Positions 10,901-23,060 of a DNA stretch of 64,000 nt are shown piece after piece; positions within the stretch are counted from its first letter, which is position 1, and each line of letters begins with the position of its first letter. The stretch lies in contig MU385912.1 of the NCBI GenBank assembly GCA_022497145.1, positions 124,001 through 188,000 of the forward strand, in the 5' to 3' direction. The stretch comes from Rostrohypoxylon terebratum. Taxonomy: Eukaryota; Ascomycota; Sordariomycetes; Xylariales; Hypoxylaceae. The position numbers and the translations under genes were made by a program. The notes under the pieces were generated by a model. It worked only from the letters and a program-made list of their open reading frames with translations. It made no database searches and was not told the DNA's origin.

Positions 10901-12538
10901 CTTTATTATATACTATGGCCAATGAGATGAGCATAGGAAGCCTGGAAGCCCGGAAGCCCGGAAACAAGAAAGCTGAGGCTGTATCGAATATGATGTTAAA
11001 AGAGGAGGAATTAGAAAACTCATGTTATTGATCTAAACCCCTGCATTCTAAATTGTTAATTCCCTCGATCGGACCATGCGAATCGTTCATCCGGAGTTTA
11101 TCCGTCGTATTCGTATTGTAGCTATCCCACGAGGCGCGAGTCTGGGTCGCAAATTGACAAGCGGTGAGTGGAGGAGTGAGGGACATAGCTACGCTGATTG
11201 GTCAATTGGATGCTAGTGAAACCCAATTTGGCTAATTGGTGATGGTAGCTCCCCAGAAGTGATATGCATTGCATCACCAAAAACAGGGGGGAAAGCGCAG
11301 GGTTGGCTCTTTATTTTTTTTTAACAAAAGTAACAAAAGCAGTAGAAGTTTGGGTGCTTGGAATGGACTGATATCGATCCGCGTGTCGTACAACTACGTA
11401 GACGAATGAGCTGATGCAATTTGATAATATCTATACTCGCTTCGGCTACTCTCGATAGGACGAGAAAATCATCGTATCATCGCTAGTTTTTTGCGGATTT
11501 GCGCAGGAGGAAGTAGGGTCCTTTCTCTGAGCGGAGTAAATTAAAGATGGCATGTCAAAGTGCAAAGTGTCAAAGTCAAAGTGACAAAGTGACGGAAAGG
11601 TAGCCCTGTCAACGGGTACCTAGCCGGTAGCACAAATCAAATGTTCCCGTTATCAACTGGAGTATGTGGAGATAGACTTTATACTGAGGAGCAGAACATC
11701 AGCGGAAAGTGCAGAGAGTGCAGAAAGTATGCTGTATGTACAAAATTACATGCATACAATGCTTGCAAGCCTGGAACTTCCCAATGGAATCATGGATAGT
11801 AATATTAGTTGTCCTGTTGTAGAGCCATTTAGGTAACAAGGCCTACCTAGTTCCTGCAACAATCTTGCAGTAGGAACGACGGACACATGTCTAAATCCGC
11901 CAATCAATGACAAGAGGAGGGTTTGTCATGATCTTTAGATTTAGATAGACTCAAGTCGACGGGTATCGATGTCTCAATTATACCGAATGGACGGATATCC
12001 CACTATCCGATGATGATTTTAAGTTCGAATGAAAGTTCCCAAATTCCCAAATTCACACGTTCCAAGTTCCCACTTGCCAAGCTGCTCAGAAAGATTTACA
12101 GGGTTTGCAGGAGGGTACCTTGGTATGAGCTGTAGCTTGTAGGTAGGCAGGAACCAGTAAGAAAAAAAAGGGTTCTTGCTCTGATAATCAAATAATCTCA
12201 ATCAACAAATTTTAGTGGACCCCCCTTGCAATACCCACAATAATTCCTCTTCTCGATTTCCTTCTTTACCCCTTCATCCTCCCTTAACCTCATTACCCTC
12301 TCCCGCTCTCCTCGCGTCTGCTTCCCTTGTTTTGAAGGGTCGTCGTCCTACTTCTCCTAGAGCACCTTATTTCTTTATCCTCTTGGGACGACATCGAGAC
12401 ACTCTTCGAGAGTCTCTTTTGTTGTTTGTCGCGAACCGATTCTTATATTTCATTCGGAACTAGATCGCGCGGCGCATACATTGTAGATACTGGTCTCTTT
12501 CCCAATCCAGTCTGTTACGACTTCTACCCGAGGTCACC
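7971..12538. other. 4.5-kb gene-poor region upstream of ERG5
   Basis: Both strands lack any frame resembling a protein, and about 8.8-12.0 kb has no open frame of 60 codons at all, despite ordinary base composition. It holds a 7-bp tandem repeat (AGAACAG, four copies, 10384-10411), imperfect CAAAGTG repeats near 11570-11594 and short duplications of GGAAGCCC near 10940. The last 300 bp (about 12230-12538) are strongly C/T-rich and probably form the promoter and leader of ERG5. No rRNA, tRNA or transposon ends were seen. Confidence 0.5.
10384..10411. repeat. 7-bp tandem repeat (AGAACAG)4
   Basis: Four perfect copies directly read in the sequence, inside the gene-poor region, with a partial fifth unit following. 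Confidence 0.8.
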
Positions 12539-14321
12539 ATGGCTGCGAATGCCACGAGTTTCACCTCGCCTCTGGCGGACTTCAAGTTCGCTGCCGGCAC
12601 ATTGCCTCCTCAGGTCGACTATGTTCTCGACACCATCGCAAATGCCAGTGTCATGACATGGGTTTTCACTCTCCTTGCCCTGGCTGTCGCATATGATCAG
12701 AGTATGTCCTGAGTCTTCTTGAACACCCGAATAATATCAATGCGGCCGAATTGACTAACAAACTGTAACAGTCAGCTATCTCATGCAAAAGGGTTCTATC
12801 GTTGGGCCATCCTTCAAACTTCCTTTTATGGGACCCTTCCTCGAGTCTTTGGATCCGAAATTCGAAGAGTACTTGGGAAAGTGGAAGAGCGGTCCCCTCA
12901 GCTGTGTCTCTGTCTTCCATAAGTGCGTTTCCCATTCGTAACGCGTTCCTCCAACTCTGCTAAACTCCTATTTAGATTTGTCGTTATTGCCTCTACTCGC
13001 GATCTGTCCCGAAAGATCTTCAACTCGCCAACATACGTGAAGCCATGCGTTGTCGATATTGCCACCAAAATTCTGGGTGCGGACAGCTGGGTATTCTTGG
13101 ATGGCAAGGCCCACGTCGACTACCGCAAGGGTCTAAACGGTCTCTTCACCCGCAAAGCGCTCGAATGCTATCTTCCCGGTCAGGAGGCGGTCTACAAGCA
13201 ATATTTTGCCAGGTTTCTTAACATCACCAAGAAAGCCGGAGACAAGCCTGTTCCTTTCATGCACGAATTCCGTGAGCTGATGTGCACGGTCTCGCTTCGA
13301 ACTTTTGCCGGCTACTACATGCCTGACTCTGCCTTGAAGAAGATTGCCGACGACTACTATCTTGTTACTGCTGCTCTCGATCTTGTCAACTTTCCCATCA
13401 TCATCCCGTACACCCGAACCTGGTACGGTCAGCAAGCTGCTCGTATGGTCATGGACGAACTCGCCAAGTGTGCTGCTAAGTCAAAGGTTCGCATGGCTGC
13501 CGGCGGCGAGGTTACTTGCATCATGGACGCTTGGATCAAGGATATGATCGCCTCCAAGAAATGGACCGAAGCCACCGAGAAGGGACTTTCTACCGAAGGC
13601 ATGGTCAAGCCGTCCCCTCTGCTCCGCGAATTCAGCGACATGGAAATTTCTCGAACTCTTTTCACCTTCCTTTTCGCTTCTCAAGATGCCACGTCTAGCG
13701 CTGCCACCAACCTGTTCCAAGTCTTGGCCAACCGACCGGATGTGCTGGACCGTGTTCGTGAAGAGAACTACCGTGTGCGAAATGGCGACATCCATGCCCC
13801 TGTGAACCTGGATCAGCTTGAGTCGATGACCTACACCCGTGCGGTTGTCCGAGAACTTCTGCGGTGGCGTCCTCCTGTCCTGATGGTACCTTACAAGGCC
13901 AAGAAGGCTTTCCCTGTTACCGACTCGTACACTGTTCCCAAGGGTGCCATGATTATCCCAACCACCTACATGGCCCTACGCGACCCCAAAGTATATGAGA
14001 ACCCCGATGAGTTTGACCCCGAGCGATACTACACTGGAGATGCGGAAGAGAAGGGTGCCAAGAACTATTTGGTATTCGGCACTGGTCCCCATTACTGTCT
14101 CGGCCAACATTATGCTCAGCTGAACCTGGCTCTCATGGTCGGGAAGGCTTCGATCCAGCTCGACTGGAAGCACCACGCGACACCCGAATCCGACGAGATC
14201 AAGGTGTTCGCAACCATTTTCCCCAAGGTATGTCCTTCACGTCTCCTATTTGTAAGGGTCCATTTAGCTAATGTTTCCATAGGATGATTGTCCCTTGACG
14301 TTTCACGAGAGGAAATGGTAA
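12539..14321 (+). CDS. ERG5: sterol C-22 desaturase, cytochrome P450 CYP61 (Erg5)
   Basis: Four exons, 12539-12701, 12772-12922, 12976-14227 and 14283-14321, give 534 residues. Erg5 introduces the C22-C23 double bond late in ergosterol synthesis and sits in the ER membrane. An N-terminal membrane anchor is visible (VMTWVFTLLALAVAYDQ). The I-helix appears as FLFASQDATSSA, the ExxR of the K-helix as RELLRWR, and the heme loop as FGTGPHYCLGQ with the ligand Cys at about residue 479. The ending IFPKDDCPLTFHERKW is characteristic of CYP61 rather than CYP51, and the last 13 codons lie on the small fourth exon, which is needed to recover it. Introns are 70, 53 and 55 nt. The region just upstream is pyrimidine-rich, as in highly expressed fungal genes. 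Confidence 0.95.
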
Positions 14322-15085
14322 AAGAGCTGGTAGTCTGGCTCGGTCTTGTGGGACCTCGACATAAGCGAGGGTGAGACGAGACACAGTATAACGAACGAGA
14401 CGACCAAACCCAAAATATAGTAATTGTAATGAAGTTCTGTATATAGGTTACAGCTGAGGATAGGTCGAGATCAACGACTGTTAGAATGTCCCTGGCGCTG
14501 AATTAGACCAAACTTGAACAAACCAAAATTCCTGTACAGATATAGATAGTATTGTTGAAGTGGAATGAACGAAAGTGGTGCAAGACGGGATGGTGATGTT
14601 AGAGGCGGACCAACGCGAAGAAATAGCGGAGTAAATGACGAGGCGTGTAACACCTAAATCCAGAAATCCAGAATTGCATATTTTATTCTGGAGCTAGATC
14701 CTACGATATCCCGTTGTCTAACAGTAGCTGCTGTGTAATTTTTACGAGTAGTTCGAGATTTGATTTGAAACCGAGTCGAGTCTGATACTGCACCCCACTG
14801 CACATGAATTCGTGGATGCTATATATGTAGTGGACCTGAGGTGTAAAACTCCACTAATAGGCGCTGTACGTATCACTGACATCACCTTTCCCACCATCAC
14901 AAATTTAGCTGAGCTTAGGCAAACTGACCAATCCGAGAGCTTAGAAACTTTTCCCATTCCCCCAAACGTCGATAACTTCAATCTATGATATTTTCAGTAA
15001 TTACGCCCTGGTTTGTCATTGCCTAACGCGCATAACCAGATACTCCTAATCGCAAAAAATTAATTCATTAAATACTGTGATAGCA
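14322..15085. other. intergenic between ERG5 and the rhodanese gene
   Basis: This contains the ERG5 3' flank and the promoter of the rhodanese gene. No open frame with family resemblance and no named regulatory site were found. Confidence 0.4.
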
Positions 15086-15870
15086 ATGGCAACGAAACGA
15101 TTAGCAACCGCCGCCATCTTGCGCGGGGTACGCGCGAGAGCGGCAGTCTCGGCCGCTCCTCTTTCACCTCTCTCACAAACATCCGCATCCCGCCTGACCT
15201 TGCGTATACAAGCTCGACAGCAATTACCACGAAGCGCTGTTTTTGGAAGAGCCTGGTACTCGTCGGAGGAAGCGCCGCAGGGCCAATTCTGGGATTTCGA
15301 AAAAGTGCGCTCTGTCGCTTTCTCTCCGTCCCTCCCTCTTCAACCTACCTCCTCTTCCTCTTCCCTCACCCCGTCCTCCTCGCCTTCCTTCCCTAAACGC
15401 CCCTACTTACTTACTTACTTGCTAACTAACAACCACAGCTCAACGCAGCGATCCAATCCTCGACCCCCCACGTAACCCTCATCGACGTGCGCGAGCCGGA
15501 CGAGATCCGAAAAACGGGGCGGATCCCGGGCGCTTTGAACGTGCCCGTGATGTCGCAGCCGGACAGCTTCCACCTGAGCGCGGAGGAGTTCCGCGACCGG
15601 TTCGGGTTCGAGCGGCCGTCCGACGCGGACGCGGGCGAGGGCCAGGGTCAGATTGTCTTCTACTGCAAGGCCGGGGTCCGCAGCCAGGCCGCTTTCGAGA
15701 TCGCGAGGCTCGCTGGTTGGAACAATGTCGCGGAGTACCCTGGCAGCTGGACCGATTGGGTTGCGCAGGGCGGGGATGTGGAGAAGGAGGGGAAGGTTAC
15801 GAAGGGGAAGGGTGCTGAGGTGAGTGCTGAGAAGGGTGCTGAGGAGGGAGAGAAGGAGAGAGAGAAGTAG
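15086..15870 (+). CDS. mitochondrial rhodanese-domain protein (thiosulfate sulfurtransferase-like)
   Basis: Two exons, 15086-15304 and 15439-15870, give 216 residues. The first about 60 residues are rich in Arg, Ala and Ser without acids, a typical mitochondrial presequence. A single rhodanese domain follows: HVTLIDVREPDEIRKTGRIPGALNVPV, then VFYCKAGVRSQAAFEIARLAGWNNVAEYPGSWTDW. The active-site loop CKAGVRS has its Cys at about residue 149, so sulfur transfer is plausible; the family includes yeast Rdl1/Rdl2. The C-terminus is a Lys/Glu-rich tail of about 35 residues (KEGKVTKGKGAEV and repeats of KGAEEGEK) not needed for catalysis. The 134-nt intron is longer than most here and contains a run of ACTT repeats just before the acceptor. 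A GTG codon at 15077 is in frame but the ATG at 15086 is the natural start. Confidence 0.88.
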
Positions 15871-16355
15871 GGGGATGGTCTTTGGGATGGGAGGTAGGTG
15901 AGGGCAAGAGGTGCACTCAAGGGGAATGGCGATAGGGGACTCGTCGATTCCCTAGTCTTCTTCCGAGATTGAGAAAAAAGGAACACGAGTCTTCAGAGCT
16001 GGCAATGGAATATCCAAAACAATTGTGTAGTTTTACAATCGAAACACAATACCTCTGACAAATCACAGAAAAACTTTCAGAACGACCAAGTGATATCAGA
16101 CCAAGTTGATATTACATTGGTACATCAAAGGTATCAACTAGCTAGTGTACACAACACTGTCCATTGCCCGTTTAGTTCGATTCAACAGTTTCTCAGGCCC
16201 TTCCAAACGCCAGAAAAGCACGATGCCAGTTGGCCCAGCTTAGCCTAGTTCCGACTTCTTCCTCGTCGTCTTGAAGGCTATCCCATTTTCCTCTTCTCGT
16301 GAAATCTTAGGAATCCCTGGATCTTACACACATACACAACCCACGCCCTCGTAGC
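15871..16355. other. intergenic between convergent genes
   Basis: This holds the 3' flanks of the rhodanese and YIP genes, which converge. Nothing else was recognised. Confidence 0.4.
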
Positions 16356-17460
16356 CTAGAACAATCTCTGCCCGTCACCACCAGCCGCAGGCGGCGTATC
16401 CCCCTCCTTACCCCCCGAAACGGGGCTTCCAGCCGCAAAGAACAGGACCTTGATGGCGATCGCCAAGCCGCCGTGCAGCGCGATAACTAGAATAAGCAGG
16501 ATCTTGCTGGTCTGGCGGTCGGTGGCGCTGAGCACGGGGTACAGGTTCCGGAGGAGGAAGGCGACGCTGAGGCCGAAGCCGACGCCGACGAAGACCCAGT
16601 TGAGGATGGTGATGGGCGACCAGCTGATGAGGGCCACGGGGATCCAGATCAGGTTGGCGTAGCCGTACAGCGCCCAGCACTCGAGCAGGTTCGCCGACTC
16701 GGACCCGAAGTAGCGGAGCGCGCCGAACAGGACGACGGGTAGGATCAGGGTGTAGCCGTAGATGAGGCCGGCGGCGCCTGTGTTTCAGAAGACTTTTGTT
16801 AGTATATGTTCTCATACCTCATAACCCTCCATTTTCGTTTTTCATCCCTTCCCGTCGATCGTGTGGGATTAGGTAGGCAGGCAGACGTACCGCTCAACAA
16901 CTTGAAATCATACGCGAACGGCCCCTTCCCCTCGCTAGCCAAGTACTGGCTGATCGTGCCTCCCAGGAACAAGATCAGCACCACCGTGGTCGCGATCCAG
17001 AACGGCCCGTACAGGTCCGGGTTGCCCTCGAGCACGTCGAGGAAGTTGGCGCGCGGGTACAGGGCGGCCCAGCACCGGGCCAGCACGCTCGAGGTGTCGA
17101 CGTCGAAGAACTGCGCGTAGAAGTGCAGCGACCACAGGTACCGCTTCGACGAGCCGGACCCGGAGCTCGCTGTCGCGGGCGGAGGAAGCCCGCTGCTGGA
17201 GGCGGGGGCGCCTTTGCGCGAGGTGCTGTCTCCGAAGTTCGAGTTGTGGAATTCGAGGTCCTCTTGTAGGTCGGTGTGGCCGAGATCGCCCTGTACGTTG
17301 GTTGATGTCAGTCTCTGTCTTGAGGGGCAGGGGTGTATGTATGTCTGAATAGTAGTAGCCGCATCGATCGTATGCATTGCTATCCCATCAAACGAGCTCT
17401 GGAGTGGAAGCGTACCTCGTCATCGACATCGACGACGGCGTCGTAACCTGCGTTTGCCAT
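16356..17460 (-). CDS. YIP1-domain Golgi membrane protein (YIPF1/2, Yip5-like)
   Basis: Three exons, 17416-17460, 16891-17290 and 16356-16777, give 288 residues. YIP-family proteins are multi-pass membrane proteins of the Golgi that bind Rab GTPases. The cytosolic N-terminus is short and polar (MANAGYDAVVDVDDE on the 45-nt first exon). The conserved entry KRYLWSLHFYAQFFDVDTSS leads into five predicted membrane segments, among them PFWIATTVVLILFLGGTIS, ITILNWVFVGVGFGLSVAFL and ILLILVIALHGGLAIAIKVL. The family word DLYGPFWI is present. The C-terminus is a short soluble tail rich in Gly and Pro. Intron lengths are 125 and 113 nt, and the junctions keep the frame. Assignment to the YIPF1/2 branch rests on the KRYLWSLHFYAQFFDVDT block; the closest yeast counterpart (Yip4 or Yip5) is not resolved here. 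Confidence 0.88.
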
Positions 17461-18276
17461 CTTTGTTTGTCTCCCTCTCAGGCCCTAGCAGACGGCTGAT
17501 TGGCGAAATGTCGAAGGCCGGGGGAGCGGGATGTACTATGACACTATGTGCCCGATATGTTGTCGAGATATTAATCTGCACGGTAGTTGAAGCTGGAGCT
17601 TTCGTCACTGTCTAAGGACACGGAAGCACCGCCGGTCATTGGCCGCCTTTAATTTACTTTAGACTTTGGTGTAAGCTTCAGCGACGGCATTTGATTGGAC
17701 CAAATGGAACCATGAACCTGACTAAGAAGTACATATGTACATAAGTACTTAAGTACCTTTTACACCTCTTGAATATCGCTTTTTTTATTGAAAAAAGAGA
17801 AGAATATTTGACATGGGCATGGGACTATGAAATTATGAGGATACTGATATCGCTTAGATGAAGAGCTTGCATATTCTAGGACTGGATTTAATTACGCAGC
17901 CTATGTTGGCTGAGAGCACGCGGTAGGTGTGAGCGTGGCTTCAATTTCTCAGGCACACTGCTCCTGGGTCGTGAATATCGGATTCCGAGGCAGAGAATAC
18001 TCAATAGTCATAGGACTCTTCCTGAACCAAAGAAGCATCTTGTATAGTCAATTACCATAGTCACAACCACTTCAATAGCAACACAATTTTTTATCATGTG
18101 CATCGCGACTTTCATTGCCACTGAACTACTAGGCTACCTAGCATGCTAATTCCCTCATGAATAATCCATCGCAGTGGTAGAGAGAACATCTATCCCACCC
18201 ATTCGTATTTTCGTAGCGTGCTCATGATACACCCCAAACCAGTACGCCGAAGAAATGGGACATAGAGACGAATCGT
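17461..18276. other. upstream region of the YIP gene and 3' flank of the ubiquitin-L40 gene
   Basis: Both flanking genes are on the minus strand, so this holds the YIP promoter and the L40 downstream region. The sequence is AT-rich around 17690-18150. No gene was found. Confidence 0.4.
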
Positions 18277-18925
<649 letters not shown>

Positions 18926-19342
18926 TTTGCTGTCTGTCGTGAATAAAGTGGTTTGAGTGAGAAGTCGAAGATGATGCCGGCTTCGAAATTCGGTGGGGGG
19001 TTTGAAATTCCGCACAAACGAACCCTAGTGGATTGCGGTCACGTGACTTTTGATTTTTGAAAGTGGCACGTTTGAGAGATCATTTAAAATTTCTCTTGCC
19101 CATTTAATAATAGTTCAAGGTTGTGCAGAATTGCCCCACTTCACCGTCTACACTGTACAGTGTGGGCAATTACGATGTACAATGTATTGTACCTACCTCT
19201 AGGGTCAATTGATGGATCCACAGATCTTAAGGCCTATGCTTCCAATCTGAGATTCTGAGGTTGCAACAACGACTTGTATGGATATACTATATTATAGGTA
19301 GCACCTGCCAATATCATAAACAATCGTATTAATTGAATGATG
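18926..19342. promoter_or_regulatory. upstream region of the ubiquitin-L40 gene
   Basis: This contains the palindrome GTCACGTGAC (19038-19047) and, 9 bp away on the gene-proximal side, AACCCTAG (19021-19028). They match the Cbf1 E-box and the Tbf1 (TTAGGG-type) motif, which are known from ribosomal protein promoters in several ascomycetes. Both lie about 95-125 bp from the start codon. The remainder is the 3' flank of RRN7. Confidence 0.5.
19038..19047. promoter_or_regulatory. Cbf1-like E-box palindrome GTCACGTGAC
   Basis: A perfect 10-bp palindrome about 115 bp upstream of the ubiquitin-L40 start codon. The factor is inferred from motif identity only. Confidence 0.5.
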
Positions 19343-21186
19343 TCATGAATCTGATTCGCTATCTACGAGAATTGCTTTACCCTTCCCTTTATCCCTTTCC
19401 CGTCTCACTCTCTGATTACACCAATTTGCCAACCGATTCTCGACCTGCGCAGTGCCTTTGATCAATGCAGCCAAAGGTATAGCTGCAATATCTGCTGCTC
19501 TTCCATAAAATACCTTGGCGTTGTCAGGAAGGTCCTCTTCGGTTCGCCAAACAGGACAGAAGTCTCGCTCTTGCTTTTCCTTTCCATCCTCCGGCTCTTC
19601 AGGGTCAGGGACTGGTTCGACCACGTGGAGAGAGTTATTCAAAGCTTCATATCTATTTCTTATGCGCACACCATCTCCGTTCTCACTAGAACCCTGGCTT
19701 GGATCACTGGATTTGGTAGGTCGCTTTTGGTTCTCAAAGGGTTTTCTAATCCGCTCATCGGCTAGAGAAGGAGTTAGCACTACTGTAATAGTAGAGATAG
19801 TTGCGTGGCTTACTTTTGGCATCCCCATCTCCTATCCACATCTTCTCGAACCAGTCCATAAAATCGTCCAGTTTCGTCTTGTCCATAGTAAGTACGTCCT
19901 CAGGGCTTACCTTGTGTTCTTCTCCCCGTCGTAAGTTAGATGATGCCTCTGCCTTATCGTCCTGCATGACCTCCTGCCACTTCGTCCAATCCATCTTCAG
20001 ACCTCGAGGGTCACCGTGGTTTCGTGGCGGTCGTTCTATGCCGTCCAATGGATAGAGTAGCTTTGTAGATACTACAACTAAGCTTATTAAGAGAACCTCT
20101 GGATTATCCATAGTTCGGATGATTCTTCCCCCAGTAGGATACGAGTAGTCTACCTTCAATATCTGTGTCATGCACTTGACCGTAATGTATATTTCAGCTA
20201 CAGGTACCTATTAGCTTGGGCCTCACTTATTCAACATGCATAGAAACTTACGAGGGAGGGTTAAGTCCGTAATAAACCGCAGAAGGATAGGCACATAGTT
20301 GAGTGGCGGGAATACGGTACCGAAATTAATCTTGTACGAGATCGCCAGCTCCTGCACGGCAGCCTGCAGTCGACCAGGTTGGATATGATCTCTAATTTGA
20401 AGAGTCCAGTGGTATTCTGCTGGGAGACGGTCTCGAACCATGCGCGGCATACCGTTAAGCTAGATTAAGCAGTCGTATTAGCACACTTGCGTAACCCCAT
20501 GATCCCATGATCCGGGAAGGTGGAAGAACAGTCAATACCGCTGCAAGGTAGTCAATCTCCCCCCTTTGCGCCCAACCACAGAAATCCGCTGTCGAAGCTG
20601 GTAGCCGTCTAACCAAGCAGCCCAAGTAGCACAGCGCCAGTGTGTCTATCAATTTCGGCAACTTCCACCGTCTGCGCGCATCCGGAGCCCAAGTTGCTGT
20701 CGTCGCATCTGATAGCCCTGGCTCGTCAGACTCGCTCCCCGTACCCTCGCTCATCGAGCTGAACATGGGCTGGCTCTCCTCCCTGTCGCTCCCCCCCTCA
20801 TCGTTCCCACTCCCCCTAATCGGTAAATTCCTAACCCTGAGTGACCACAGCGCCCGAATGATCTCCTCAAGGTCGTCCGGAAACTCTTTCTCTAGTAGCA
20901 GCCAGCGCACCTGTTTTATGAGGATCAGCTGCAGGACCTCCAGATACAGCTCCCTACCCTCGTCTCCAGACAATTTCACGGCAACTTTTTTCTTCTTCTC
21001 TTTCACTTTGCGGGTGACTTTCCCCTTGTTGCCAAAGTCGTCCTCGTCCGCCTCGTGCTCGGCAAACCCTTCGAGCCGGTGTCCGTTGCGGCAGTACCGT
21101 AGCGCGTCTTGCGAGTACCACTGCCGCGCGCCGCACTCGTCGCACCGCTCGCCGGCGCGGAATTTGTGATACTTAGGCGGTGCCAT
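19343..21186 (-). CDS. RRN7: RNA polymerase I initiation factor Rrn7/TAF1B
   Basis: Four exons, 20539-21186, 20252-20459, 19814-20197 and 19343-19761, give 552 residues. Rrn7 is the TFIIB-like subunit of the core factor that places Pol I on the rDNA promoter. The N-terminal zinc ribbon is plain: C15-x2-C18 (RCDECGARQWYSQDALRYC) with C32 and H36 (CRNGHRLEGF). A linker rich in lysine follows, then the first cyclin-like fold (ELYLEVLQLILIKQVRWLL and PKLIDTLALCYLGCLVRRLP), and after the first intron the second (NGMPRMVRDRLPAEYHWTL, VKCMTQILKVDYSYP). Introns are 79, 54 and 52 nt. The C-terminal exon is charged and poorly conserved. The start at 21186 was chosen because the zinc ribbon starts 14 residues later and upstream codons are not conserved-looking. 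Confidence 0.88.
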
Positions 21187-22164
21187 TTCCGCGCGTCGAG
21201 TCTCGAGTTGTAGGTCTGTCCATTCCACTAAATTCGTACATACCGGTACATATGCACAGAAAAAAAGTGGTTTGTGGGCAAGAAGTCGAAAAAGGGAGCG
21301 GGGACCTGAGCTATAACAGCTTTATAACTTATTGGATGAGATTCGTAATGTCCGAGTTGTGACTTATCATGTATGAAAGAAAACTGCCGTTTAAGAAAAT
21401 TACTCGCAAATGAGAATAGAAGATTTTAATATGTACGTAGAAAATTTCAGTCTTATCAATTTCACTACCTACCTACTGCCATCTCATTATGAAATTCTAT
21501 AATTAAACTTCAAAGCTCGAAAATGTTGGGATAGAATAGCCCCCCTGATGCTTTTCTACCTTCCAAGGTTATTTTCATTGAGGCTTTACAAACAGGCTAC
21601 ATATATTTATCCTAGGTAAGGGGCATTGGAGACTGATGGCGATGACGTTAGAAATGCGCCATATTATTTCCAACTGACTCTTAGCGCTGCTCATGGACAC
21701 TTTTCACGCATAATGCCTCAACACTCGACACTTATATCTGATATTCCTTAAATCACGTAAGATTCGTTGATCAAAAAATCACTAAAGCTCGTAAGAAAAA
21801 AAAAAGATCATATCGTAGATCCCGCAGGACAAGTCATGTGCCATTGTAACAGGGAACCTGTTTTTGCTATGATCCTCCAAATGCACATTGTTTTGTTCCT
21901 CAAACAAGATGGGGACAGATGCGAGATCTGTAGGATTGCCGTACCAACTGCCATGATCCGCCATGTTTCCCCACGATGGATAGCATAGCAATGAATAAAT
22001 CCTAAGGTGAACCGACCATGGAACCATTGTCCATAACGAGCCTAACTACTAGTTTCCTAGTTTAAAGAATCCCCTTCAGGTGATGTCCAAGTTGGCAGAG
22101 GCATTAGCAGAGCTTGAGGATCCGACATAGTCCGCACGAGCCTCCAAGTCTCCCCTTTGGAGAC
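21187..22164. other. intergenic between RRN7 and eIF5A
   Basis: About 980 bp with the RRN7 promoter and the eIF5A 3' flank. No frame with family resemblance and no repeats worth noting. Confidence 0.4.
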
Positions 22165-23060
22165 TTAGTCCTTCTGGCTGGGCTCGTCGGCCTTGATGGC
22201 GGCCTCCTCACCCATAGCGGACTGAATGGTAATGACTGGTCTCCATTAGCTCTTGTATTTCGCATTTCATACTGATAAATGTCGTAAAACTTACTAAGAG
22301 GGGTCCCGGCATCGTCGGCAGCCTCAATCTTGTTACCAATATCACCCTCGGGAAGCTTGATGTCGCTGCGCTCCTCAGAGGTGTTCATGTCGTGGAGGAC
22401 AAGGAAACCGTCCTCGATGTGGGACTATGGATCGTGTCAGCGCGACCTTTCATCTACCATTTTCGAGCGAGGTTTACTCACGAAGTTGTACTGCTTAGTC
22501 TTGACAACGGGAACCTCCATGTTGTGGGTGGAGGGGCAGAGTTCTTCCAGCTTCTTGCCGGTGAAGATATCGATACCGACAAGATGGACCTTGGCGTGAC
22601 CGTGCTTTCCAGTCTTGGAGGTTGACATGTCGACGATCTTGCAGGGACGGCCCTTGATGACGACGGCACCGTTCTTTCGGAGGGCCGAACATTGCATGGG
22701 GAAGGTGGCAGACGCACCGGCGTCACCCTGGTTGTCGATCTCGAACTGCGGAGAGGAAGAAGTTTGTCAGCATCATGATTTCCGTCCCATCTGTTTTTTG
22801 GTACCGGTCGCAAATTGGTTACAACAGAGATAAGGCAAATAAAATATGAGTTGCGTGCGGTTAAGAGTAAATAAATTTTGCCATCGCGGGGTTCATTGGC
22901 GATGCGTGCTAGATGCGTAATGCTTAATGCTTGATGCTTGATGCGGGGTGGATTTTAAGCACTCTCCCGCCGCCTATTTGCGATCACCAGTAAAAAATAA
23001 AAGAGGGACAAGGGACAATGATGCTGCCGCTTGTTGTTTTTAACTTACCTCGTCCGCCAT
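22165..23060 (-). CDS. eIF5A: translation factor eIF5A (hypusine-containing)
   Basis: Four exons, 23049-23060, 22482-22745, 22295-22424 and 22165-22235, give 158 residues. eIF5A relieves ribosome stalling, notably at proline runs, and promotes termination. The hypusine loop STSKTGKHGHAK is intact, with the modified Lys at residue 51 as in yeast. The N-terminal SH3-like part (QCSALRKNGAVVIKGRPCKIVDM) and the C-terminal OB-fold (SHIEDGFLVLHDMN, SDIKLPEGDIGNKI) are complete. Only MADE (12 nt) is encoded before the first intron, which is 303 nt and much the longest intron recognised in the window; the other introns are 57 and 59 nt. Such a long first intron just behind the start is common in strongly expressed fungal translation genes and may hold enhancer elements. 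Divergent from VPS52. Confidence 0.95.

Noticed and set aside
12215..12656. Short frames in the ERG5 leader
   Set aside because: They start at non-ATG codons or overlap the ERG5 start and encode nothing recognisable.
12539..14321. P450 as CYP51 (lanosterol 14-demethylase)
   Set aside because: The C-terminal IFPKDDCPLTF text and overall pattern are those of CYP61/Erg5.
16408..17135. Antisense frames over the YIP gene
   Set aside because: Shadows of the spliced coding sequence, without motifs.
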